From Chromobotia macracanthus (taxonomy: Eukaryota > Chordata > Actinopteri > Cypriniformes > Botiidae): 64,000 nucleotides of DNA. The DNA lies in assembly GCA_036877525.1 (NCBI GenBank), contig JAZGTH010000108.1:868001-932000 (forward strand), given 5' to 3'. The notes under the pieces were generated by a model. It searched no databases. It saw nothing but the letters and a program-made list of their open reading frames with translations, and was not told the origin of the DNA. A program made the translations under genes and the position numbers. Positions 43,180 to 52,669 of this stretch are shown piece after piece; positions within the stretch are counted from its first letter, which is position 1, and each line of letters starts with the position of its first letter.

Positions 43180-46100
43180 ACGACGAAAAATAACACACTG
43201 TGTTGATTGTGTTAATCCAGACCCATTTAGGAGACAACCTGTAGTGAATAATAAATTTGTTTATCTAGTGTTGAGAACTAGTTCCTCGATGCATTAAAAG
43301 AAGGAAAACATGAATATATGCCTTTTACAAACCATTAGGACTTTGGGAATATAAATATTACATAACAAACATATTATTACATAACAAGCATTTTGTTCTA
43401 AATCCAAAAAGTTACTCTAAAAAGTCACACTTGGAATAGTTCTTGTCATTTCTTTTGCCTATTCTACTCATGATGAATTTCATAAAACGAGAAAACTGCC
43501 GTATTATATGCAGTTTATAGCAGTATATATTCAACTTCTCTTTAATTTGATTGGTGTGTCTGTGCAGAAGTCTGATAGAGAACCTCACTGACAGAACAGT
43601 TTGTGATTGATTGAGGTCATATTAGTGTTCTTTTGATATATACGTTGAAATATTATGTTTTCCAGCACTGATATCTGCTGAGGATGTGACTGATTTGCTT
43701 CTGAATATTCTTTTAAAGAGCAACGTGTATGGTGTTAATAATTGCTTCATCATAAGTTTCTACATAAATGTTTGTTTAGAATAAATGGCTGTTCACACTA
43801 TGGACGATAGCTATAAGGGTAACTATAACAGTAACTGTATTGGTGTCCACTAGGGATGTTCTACTAATTATTTTGACAGTAGTTTAAACAAATTTTGTAT
43901 GCCGCTAGTCGACTAGTCTAGTTAAATTTAGAAACCCCTAGAAGACAGTCAAAATATGTATATATGTATTTGAGCTATTTGAAATACTTAATCTGTGACT
44001 CAAACAGTCAAATCCTATAATTAATACCATAAAAATAGGTCATAAATATGCAGGATATGGTAATTTCACATTTAGGCTGTCTTAAAAACATACACATAAT
44101 GTTTATTTTATTATTAAATAATTATTAAAATCAACTGGATCAATGCAGGACCAATGAATGCAGGACAAATACATATATTCATATATCCTATTGTTAACAG
44201 AATGTATAGCCAACATATGTAAGCAACACATTTAAAAAAGTAATTAACAGGTGAGTGGTATTCTGTTAAAAAAATAAAAATCGACTGCTCTTGCACATGC
44301 CTAGCGTCCACACCAGTTCACTATAATTTATTTTAAATTGTGCACTGCAATAAATGTGAGACATTTAAATTAAAATGGTTTTGATAGGCTTTCAATGTTT
44401 TATCACTCATCAGCTGGAAAAGCATTTCTTCAAAATTGATCCCAATTGTCTCTTGTATTTTAATCATTGTAGTTGTGGTGTGGACTGTGCCATTTAGAAT
44501 AATTTTTATATTTTTATATAATTTATAGTTATCTTTATTTTTCATGTGTGTGAGCACCCCTTAAAGGAACATATATCTACATCTATCTATCTACATCTAG
44601 CTATAATGTGCATCAAACATTATGGTGATGGTCAATAGTCTGCTAGACTAATGTTATGTCTTTCCTGCACAAAATACCAAAAATTTTCATTGCAGCTATA
44701 TCATTGTTGTGGTTTCTCAGGATCTTAAGCCTAATCTAAGTCTGTCTAATAATCCAGGGAGTTTAGACTGTAATTTCCTGTATAGTCCTGTTAAAATCCA
44801 CATGCTTTAAAACTGTGGACTAAAGCAGACACCAGGCTTCCAGCCTTTCTATTCAGCCTGTCTTACAATGCCACTTGCTGTTACCATGGAAACAAAGGTC
44901 CGGCTTTACAAGCATTCCCCATCCACTGAGCCACGTCCATTTATCAGCCAGCCCTGCCTTGTGCCTCACTGCAGTGCAAATCAGTGGCTTATAATGACTC
45001 CTGTAGCCAGAACAGGGACGTCAGGTTGAGGATGCATTGTTTCAGACTGTGTACTCAGGTTTGTGAATCAACACAAGCTAATCTGTTACATTTTTTGTGG
45101 CATGTGCTTGCTCAGGCTTTACTCAATTGGATCCCAATTTCACATTTACAACCATGAAGGACTTAGGAGCAGTGCGGTTAACCTAATTTCTTGCCCCATT
45201 TCCTTGGCTGGGCTGGTGCACGTTGTTTCTTTACCGAGCAGAGGGAGAGAGTTCAGTGTGCCAGAGGTCTCCTCTGTCTGAGCCCAGATAGAGTGCATGC
45301 GTGGAGGCATGCTGGGAGAATTTCTTGTGTTCCATATGTGACCAAAAGGCACTTATGAAAATTAAAACAGGAGGATGTGATTTTTGCTGAAACAACTGGT
45401 TAATAAATAATTGTATTATTGATTAGTTGGGTCTGTGTGCTGTGACACAGAGAATTTTCTCCAGTGATGTCAATTTAGGTGAAAAATGAGAACATTCTTA
45501 AACTGTTTTTTTTTTGTTTGCAGACATGCTGCAGGAGAAAAGAATGTATGACCCAAGTTGATTAAACAAGCTCATGAGCATATTGATTCTGCCAGTTGGT
45601 TTGACACACGCTTGTGCTGTCCAGTGTGGTTGAGGCGTTTTCCTCATCGTATCTGTTATATTACAATGTGTATCTATAATAGTGCATCTATAAATGTTAT
45701 AGTCCAGTGATTGTGAGTACATGTTGAAACAAGCTGCTTGTACTAAGAAAAAGCAAACATATTTTAATGTGTCAACTAAACAGAACTAGTGTCAACTAAT
45801 ATTCACTGTTAGATTAAAATTACAGTAAATATACAGTTGAGTAGTACAATTTCTTAACTTGAATTATAAATTATAATAAGAAGTAATAAGAAAATAGATT
45901 GAAAATGACTTACTTCACTTTCCACACACTGTTTCTATATAATCACTATTTATGATGTAATGGCACATTTCTCTGGTGGCTATGTTGGACATGACTTGGA
46001 TAGAGACCTAATTGATGCGACTCAAGTCAAGTTCCACACTCCCTTAAGTCAAACTTTTCACCTTTTAATTTTAATAAGCTTTGTAATTAGCATGGTTATT

Positions 46101-46238
46101 GTATAATTAACATATGACCAGATAGCCAGTTAATGGTAGCAGTACACAGTATGTATGAGTATTTATTGCTGTGTTTTTCACACTGTTTCCTCATTTGCGT
46201 TGGGCTAAGGGCTGATCTAATGGCTTTGTTGTTCACAG
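43180..46238. other. right part of EIPR1 intron 6
   Basis: AT-rich, with short ATCT repeats near 44570. A block at 44880-45010 (ttaccatggaaacaaaggtc and following) is less AT-rich and non-repetitive. No exon with EIPR1 similarity until 46239. Confidence 0.5.
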
Positions 46239-46392
46239 TCAGATCTACTGCATCGAGAAAGCTCACGGGCAGCTGATACGTGACTTGGACTTCAACCCCA
46301 ACAAGCAGTACTACCTGGCCAGCTGTGCCAGTGACTGCAAAGTCAAGTTATGGGATGTGCGCCACATCAACAAGCCAGAGCTACGCTGCTAA
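46239..46392 (+). CDS. eipr1: EIPR1 exon 7, premature stop and no donor
   Basis: Acceptor ttgttcacag|TC; the first base completes a Ser split from exon 6. Codes for QIYCIEKAHGQLIRDLDFNP, NKQYYLASCASDCKVKLWDV, RHINKP, then E-L-R-C and TAA at 46390-46392. The family continues about ten more residues to a donor inside a Trp codon; that stretch and the donor are not recognisable here. Confidence 0.85.
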
Positions 46393-46404
46393 TGTGGCTA
46401 AACA

Positions 46405-47090
46405 TATAAAAAATTAAATCGTTTAATTTATATAGCACCTTTTACAATGTTGCATTGCTTCAGAGCAGCTTTACATAATCATAATAAAAACACAGAAAAA
46501 AATGTCAAGCATGTTTGACACAGAATATATGGTATGGCACCCTAAGCTAAGTTGGAGAAGAAGCGGAGAAATGGAGAAGAAACCTTGAAGATGGAAAAAA
46601 AACAGGCTCAACCGGGTGGGCCAGTTCTCCTCTGGCACGTTAAAGCTGCAATTTGTAACTTTCTTGGATATGAACGGATTGTTGATTATAATGATTTAGA
46701 ATTATTTATTGATTTAAAATTGTCAGGTCTGATTTTGTGACAATATGTCAGGCACTGAGGAATGTTACCAACAGTCGTGGCAACAGAAGCATAATGTTAC
46801 TAATTGTAGCTATAACATCACACTGCTGTGACTAGGTAGGGAACAAAAATGTAGAATTTAACTGAGCTGGAGGTAGGTAAGTAGATAATAGTAAGTTTAA
46901 TAAAGAAGTCCATCATATTCCCACTGATCTGTCTCATGAGTCGTCCCATCCCGTCTCCTCACCATCTGGTCTGGATAAAGTCTGGATCCAGCTGACTACA
47001 GGACCTTGGGGAAATGAAAGACAGACAGATTTAGTGTGGAGCCAGTACATCTGTTCTTATGGGAAGTGTCCCCGGTTCCAGTTTAACTAG
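46405..47090. repeat. mosaic of dispersed repeats after EIPR1 exon 7
   Basis: Contains tatatagcaccttttacaat with agagcagctttacataatca, a phrase I associate with an abundant cyprinid repeat; a purine-rich run (46550-46610); and at 46644-46810 a copy starting taaagctgcaatttgtaact, related to the repeat D family at 49495 and 63276. Boundaries uncertain. Confidence 0.4.
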
Positions 47091-47589
47091 TTAATTTAGA
47101 AATTCTGGGTATTATCAACTGGCCAGAATTTTACACTTGAATATTGAGTATGTGCTGCATGGTTCAATCTAAAGAGTTTTTTTTTAATACAGTGCAATTG
47201 TAATATGTACTCAAAATAAATTGCATTTCAGTAATTGTTTCATGTGTTATTGGTGATGTGGTATACAATGAGTTCCAGTAAATTAAATAACAAAACCTTT
47301 GACATTTGAAAAAGAGGTATAAAAGACAATTTAAAAGACATTTACATTGCACTCTTCTTGTTGACTTGTGGTCATAACACTAATGTTCGAAAAGTTTTTA
47401 AGTTTTCTGTAGCTGTTGTGCTAGCCTTTATTGGCACAAATTCTTCCAAACATTAAGCTATTCACCTTATCAGTAACTTTCTCCAGTTGAAATAACTAAA
47501 CGGATACTAAACAGAAGTGCAGAGCTTCCTCCAGGAAGTTACTTGCCATTATGGTGCTTTCCATGGGACGTGATGAAAAAGGTGGATAC

Positions 47590-47870
47590 TAAATAATATC
47601 CTTGTCTCTTCCCGGCTTTGTATTGCTATTGAATAGCACTTGAGTTTTTGAGGCTCCAAAAAGTGCATTCATCCGACATTAAAGTAATCCATACAACTTC
47701 AGTGGCTTAATAACTGCAAATTGTTGCAAAACAATACGTTTGTGAAAAAGATCAGCGCACAAAATTCAAATATGGCAGTACGTCGACAGCTTTGAATCTC
47801 ATTTGTTTTTGCATGTCTTGTGATTAGTTGTCATATACATGTGTCATCAAGAAAGTCATGGCATGGCTGG
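47590..47870. repeat. dispersed repeat B, copy 2
   Basis: Homologous in the same orientation to 20620-20940, including atcagcgcacaaaattcaaa followed by tatggcag and tagttgtcatatacatgtgt. It lacks the second inverted arm seen in copy 1. Otherwise the intron 46393-49011 holds nothing recognised. Confidence 0.6.
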
Positions 47871-49011
47871 GCTGGCTTAGTGTTAACCTGAAGTTAAATG
47901 TCCAGTTAATTAAGTCATATAACAGACACAGGGTTTAAAACAGTTTTTTAAGGTATACGGGTATAAACTCATTCTGATTTTTTGGAATCATTTTTTTTTT
48001 TAAAGTTAAACCTGACGTAAGTTGTCACTGGCTTTTTTGAATTTCAAATGTAGTTTAAGTCGTTGTAAATGCCTCAGGCTGCTTTTAAAACGTACATATT
48101 AAGGTGCAAAGCCAGGTATCTCTAATACAGCTCGCAGAATCTGTCTTCTGTGACTCACTTATAGCCACATTCATAATTATAATCTATTTCTAGAGGAGAA
48201 ACTTCTTTATCATAAACTTTCAGGGTTGTTAAAAAAGAAGTTGGCCTTCCTTTGCTGTTTTATCTGTGTCTGTGTGTGTGTCAGGTGTTATCTAAATATA
48301 AAAGACTTTATTTTAATTAGTGTCAGTGTATTCGATCTGTCTGATGCTATAGTTGTGTGTGTTAGAGCACTCTAGGCTGTGTTAGTGCAGTATTGCTGCA
48401 GCTCATTTTAGCTTACTGCAGATCTGTCTCAGAGGAAAGTGTGTGCATGTGTGTGATTATCAGAGAGTATCTGCTCGTAGGTGTGATTCACTGTATATAA
48501 TTGCCCCACAATTGGACGTATCACTTTCTTCATGGATGTGTGGCTCGCACACGTGTACACCCATCACAGCCTGATAAAATATCATCCGCGGGATGCAGTC
48601 TCTTAAAAATAGAGCCTCTGTATCAATCACTGCAGTTTTGATCTTATTTATATCGCAAGCCCCAACAACAACCTTCCACACGCATTTCCCATTAGAGTTT
48701 AGGGTAGCAGGAGTTTGGCTAAGCCTCAGGGTGGGAGGTATTAGGGAATATTTTGGGACGGAGACAGATTAGTTAAGAAAAAGTCTTGACTGAGCCAGAT
48801 TTTACTGCTGACAGCTGAGTTATCCTCCCACAATCCCTGGCTGTGAGGGCTCCAATCCTTTCCTGAGCCTTGCCTGGGGCTTAAAGATGGAGAAGAGATG
48901 AAGAAGAGAGAAATATGAGCCATGTTGTTGAGGTGTAACAGCGAAGGAGGAAGGCTGGAGAACAAAAACAGATGTGATTGAAGATTGTAACCCTGATGTT
49001 TGTGCTTTCAG

Positions 49012-49179
49012 GGTGTGGAGTGTGGGGTACAATCTTTCTCATGACCAGCTCTTGCTCACGGGCAGCAGTGACAGTAGACTGATCCTGTCCAACATGGTGT
49101 CCATCTCCTCTGAACCGTTCAGGCACCTGGTGGATGATAATGACCTCAGCGACAATGAGGAGATGCAGCAGGAAGACAA
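49012..49179 (+). CDS. eipr1: EIPR1 exon 8
   Basis: 168 bases: one base, 55 codons, two bases of a Lys codon. Acceptor gtgctttcag|GG, donor GACAA|gtaaac. Codes for VWSVGYNLSHDQLLLTGSSD, SRLILSNMVSISSEPF, then an acidic tail (DDNDLSDNEE). Intact. Confidence 0.9.
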
Positions 49180-49494
49180 GTAAACCTTCAACCATCTTTT
49201 TAATCTTTTTATTCTTCAGGATTATCCAACTGCTTTTTATTTAATTTATGACCATTAATTTAGACTCAGATTAAACTAAATTCAGTAATTCAGTAATTAC
49301 TTAATTGTGATTCTTGGTGTCTTGTAAAATGCAAGTCTGCGAGTGTTGTGTCTTTAAAGTTAAAAAACAGATACCGTCCACAAATAGCTGATATTTTTTT
49401 GGTTTAAAATGAGCAAAAATCAGTTATTGAGCAAAGCACATAACAGACCAGTGTTCAAAGTTGTCTCCTTACCTTTCCCTGATTTGCAATTGTA

Positions 49495-49812
49495 AGTTTA
49501 AAATAATTAATTATAATCTGAGCTGTCGGGTCCAATTTCCTGGGAAATGTCAGTTTGACTTGTGGTTCTGTCACGTAATGTTTACTGAAGGAATAAGATC
49601 TGGCTACTAAATTGTGTGGATGAATGCTGGAATGGTGGAGTGTTTGTAGCTTGTTCTTACAGCAGTTTAGAATTTAAACTTGTCATCCATGTTAAGAAAA
49701 CAACAGCCTGTACAGTACAGTACAGTACAGTACAGTAACCTTACAGTAACCTGCAATTTTATGTTTCGAACAGAGATGGCAATAGAGAAGCAAAAATTAT
49801 GGATTGCAGCTT
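49495..49812 (-). repeat. MITE-like repeat D, copy 1, in EIPR1 intron 8
   Basis: The reverse complement matches 63276-63430: aagctgcaatccataatttt at one end and gtcaaactgacatttcccag in the body. It contains a (TACAG)5 microsatellite at 49711-49735 that copy 2 lacks. It fills most of the intron 49180-49983. Confidence 0.6.
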
Positions 49813-49983
49813 TAATCCTCAGGGCTCCTGATGATACATTGAGATGTTGGTCCGTGCAAAGATCTTTTTTTATTGCAGTTACTGCCGGCAATAGTTATGT
49901 GTAAGAGAGTGCAGTAGACACAAACTAGAACTGTGCATGCACACTGATGAGTGTTCATGTTCTGTACTGTATGTTGTGTGTAG

Positions 49984-50158
49984 GGGCAAAGAACCTCTTC
50001 AGGACAGCATCATCGCCACATACGAGAAGCATGAAGACAGCGTGTATGCAGTGGAGTGGTCTCCCGCAGACCCCTGGCTGTTCGCTTCTCTCAGTTATGA
50101 TGGCCAGCTAGTGATTTACAGAGTCCCACGAGCCCTAAACTACTGTATCTTGCTGTAG
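49984..50158 (+). CDS. eipr1: EIPR1 last coding exon
   Basis: 175 bases: one base, 57 codons and stop TAG at 50156-50158. Acceptor ttgtgtgtag|GG. Codes for GKEPLQDSIIATYEKHEDSV, YAVEWSPADPWLFASLSYDG and the C-terminal RVPRALNYCILL. Seven bases after the stop a donor-like gtgagc (50165) could splice to a 3' UTR exon near 50482; possible poly(A) signals are at 50353 and 50572. Confidence 0.92.
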
Positions 50159-50763
50159 AGCAGGTGAGCAGATACATTCATAAACAGAAATTTGGGTGAA
50201 AAATGGCAATATGAAATATCAAAACAAACAGTTTCATGTTAGTCACCTTGCTAAGCTAATGACTCTGTACTCCATTTGCAGTAAATATGATTTTCTTCTC
50301 TGCTAAAATCATTATGAAAAATTATAATTGAACAATTACACAACAACTGAAAAAATAAATTATTGCTGTAGATGATATAGTATAGAAATGACTGGTAAGT
50401 CAGTGAATGTGAATATGTATACACACACACACACACACATATATATATTACAACCTTAATCTTCTCAATTGATGTTATAGCTCAGGCATGAAGAAGCATC
50501 TGCCCATCTTCTGCTCCTTTACCCTTATCCACTTCCTTCTCACCCCTCCTTTGCTTTTTCTCAGAATAAATTTCTTTGTTTTGGGACTGACCAGAAGCCC
50601 CTGCAGATGAGTCACTTCATATAGACAGTCATACAGACTGATTCTGTACACCAGTGTATCATTACTCTTTATATACAGCGAGGGCCAAACTTTCCTAGGC
50701 TATCAGAGAGGCAAAGCGCACACATGCTCAGAAAATCCAGGCATCCAGGCCATCACCATCACC

Positions 50764-51320
50764 ATGGACAGTGATGCCTCCCTTCCAGATGCGCTGAACA
50801 ACTTCTACGCTCGGTTCAAGGTACAGAATGGCATGACGATGAGGAAGACCACCCCTCCTTCCAATGAGCAGGTGCTGTGTCTAACCACGAACGATGTGAG
50901 GAAGACACTACACAGAGTCAACCCGCGGAAGGCTGCTGGTCCAGACAAGATTCCTGGCAGGATGCTCAGTGGATGTGCAGACCAGCTGGAAGATGTTTTC
51001 ACTGACATCTTCAACACCTCCCTGAGCAGCACTGTTGTTCTGACGTGCTTCAAGACCACCACCATCATTCTCGTGCCAAAGAAGTCTCCAGTGCCCTGCC
51101 TCAACGACTACCGTCCTGTTGCACTTACACCCATCATCATGAAGTGCCTTGATAAGCTCGTCTTGAGGCACATCAAGACCCCCTCACTGGACCCTCAGCA
51201 ATTTGCTTACCGCCCCAACCGCTCAACAAATGACACCATCACTTTATTGTCCAGGTGGGCCCTCACCCACCTGGACAATAAAGACACATATGTTCGTATG
51301 CTGTTCATAGACTTCAGTGA
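50764..51320 (+). pseudogene. LINE reverse transcriptase, N-terminal part
   Basis: Open frame of RT blocks 1-3 (fingers and first palm Asp in LFIDFS). The ATG is incidental because the element is truncated upstream. Contains a perfect 17-bp inverted repeat at 51243-51282. Confidence 0.82.
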
Positions 51321-51490
51321 GTTCAGTGTTCAACACAATCATTCCTCAGCACCTGATTGGAAAGCTGAACCTGAACACCACCCTCTGCAACTGGATCCTG
51401 GACTTCCTGACTGGGAGACCTCAGTCAGTCCAGATCGGGAACAGCACCTCCGACACCACCACACTGAGCACTGGGGCCCCCTAGGGCTGT

Positions 51491-52255
51491 GTGCTCAGTC
51501 CCTTGCTGTTCACTCTGCTGACTCATGACTGTGTAGCAATGCACAGCTTGAATCATATCATCAAGTTCGCCGATGACACGACCGTGGTGGGTCTCATCAG
51601 CAAGAACAACAAGTCAGCATACAGAGAGGAGGTGCAGCGGCTAACGGACTGGTGCAGAGCCAACAACCTGTCTCTGAACGTGGACAAAACTAAAGAGATG
51701 GTTGTTGACTTCAGAAGAGCACAGAATGACCACCCTCCGCTAAACATCGGCAGCTCCTCCATGGAGATCGCCAAGAGCACCAAGTTTCTTGGTGTTCACC
51801 TGGCAGAGAACCTCACCTGGTCACTCAACACAAGTTCCATAACAAAGAAAGCCCAGCAGCACCTGTACTTTCTGAGAAGACTGAGGAAAGCACATCTCCC
51901 ACCCCCCATCCTCACTGCATTTTACAGAGGGACTATCGAGAGCATCCTGAGCAGCTGCATCACTGCCTGGTTTGGGAATTGCACCGTCTCGGACCACAAG
52001 ACCCTTCAGCGGATAGTGAGGACAGCTGAGAAGACCATTGGGATCTTTCTTCCTTCCATCACAGACATCTACACCTCATGCTGCATCCGCAAAGCTACCA
52101 GCAGTGTGGATGACCCCACACACCACTCTCACACACTCTTTACCCTCCTGCCATCTGATAAATGGTACCAAAGCATTTGGGCCCTCACAACCAGGCTGTG
52201 CAATAGTTTCTTCCCCCATGCTTTTAGACTCCTTAATACACAGAAACTGGACTGA
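51491..52255 (+). pseudogene. LINE reverse transcriptase, C-terminal part
   Basis: Carries the FADD catalytic motif at about 51567, thumb and C-terminal domain, stop TGA near 52253. It is in a different frame from the first part and preceded by the TAG at 51482. Confidence 0.82.
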
Positions 52256-52669
52256 AGGAACACACACACCCATACACACACAGCTGTGCATCCTCCACTC
52301 TGCAATTTTTTGCACGTTAAATACTTTTTTTGCTGCTGTTAAATACTTTTGCTGCTAAATACTTATACTGCACATAGTCTTATGTTTACACTTATATTTT
52401 ACCACTTATCACAACAACTGTGTACTGGTCGGTGCTGCACTGGGACTTACTATGTCCATTGTCTGTCCCAGTAGTCATTGTACTGTCTTGAGCTGTCTGC
52501 ACATGTTTGCACTTGTATACTTTATGTATAAATTATGTAGCCTTGTAGTTCTGTGTTGTTCTGTGTGTATGTAGCACCTTGATCCTGGAGAAATGTTGTT
52601 TTGTTTCACTATGTATTTGTATATGGTTGAAATAACAATAAATTCCACTTGAACTTGAACTTGATATTT

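Larger units (their letters stand above)
38625..43180 (+). mobile_element. DIRS-type tyrosine-recombinase retrotransposon, degraded
   Basis: Inverted terminal repeats at 38625-38800 and 42980-43175, and an internal complementary region at 42830-42960 (gcgtcgagttcccccgaaag, gataggga-acgagatgctgcgtcgc). This layout is diagnostic of DIRS elements. Coding remnants in order: RT (39560-39887, 41079-41275), RNase H-like (41330-41470) and tyrosine recombinase (41840-42700). All are broken by stops and frameshifts. Two other elements are nested inside, solo LTRs at 39111-39467 and 39888-41078. It lies in EIPR1 intron 6. Confidence 0.82.
16066..50158 (+). pseudogene. eipr1: EIPR1 (TSSC1), EARP/GARP-interacting WD40 protein; damaged copy
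   Basis: EIPR1 is a seven-bladed WD40 protein that binds the EARP and GARP tethering complexes and acts in endosomal recycling and dense-core vesicle traffic. Six exons are visible: 16066-16222, 22543-22642, 25025/25033-25154, 46239-46392, 49012-49179 and 49984-50158. Matches are strong (VLTCAAVWR, LLCHLDNTAHGSMA, GQLVRDL-like GQLIRDLDFNPNK, QYYLASC, SSDSRLILSNMVSISSEP, ASLSYDGQLVIYRVPRAL). Damage: no N-terminal exons found; LLLDLQES where the family has LLWD; a 7-nt loss at the start of exon 6 relative to the expected sequence; exon 7 ends in TAA at 46390 with no donor and without the segment leading to the next WD Trp. The last two exons are intact and in phase. Alternatives are assembly errors, or an expressed truncated form using an in-frame exon 6 acceptor at 25033. 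Head-to-head with TRAPPC12. Confidence 0.75.
50690..52665 (+). mobile_element. L2-like LINE, 5'-truncated and frame-broken
   Basis: Non-LTR reverse transcriptase. First frame from 50764: RKAAGPDKIPGRML, PVALTPIIMKCLDKLV, QQFAYRPNRSTNDTI, then MLFIDFSE. A frameshift lies near 51320 (FSE instead of continuing FS-x-FNT), then a nonsense TAG at 51482-51484 in the conserved GAPQGC motif. Second frame (51491-52255): SPLLFTLLT, the catalytic KFADDTTV, NNLSLNVDKTKEMVVDFRRA and the C-terminal WFGNCT region. The 3' UTR ends in aataaattccacttgaac with tgaactt repeats. The endonuclease domain is missing. It begins about 530 bp after the EIPR1 stop. Confidence 0.88.
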
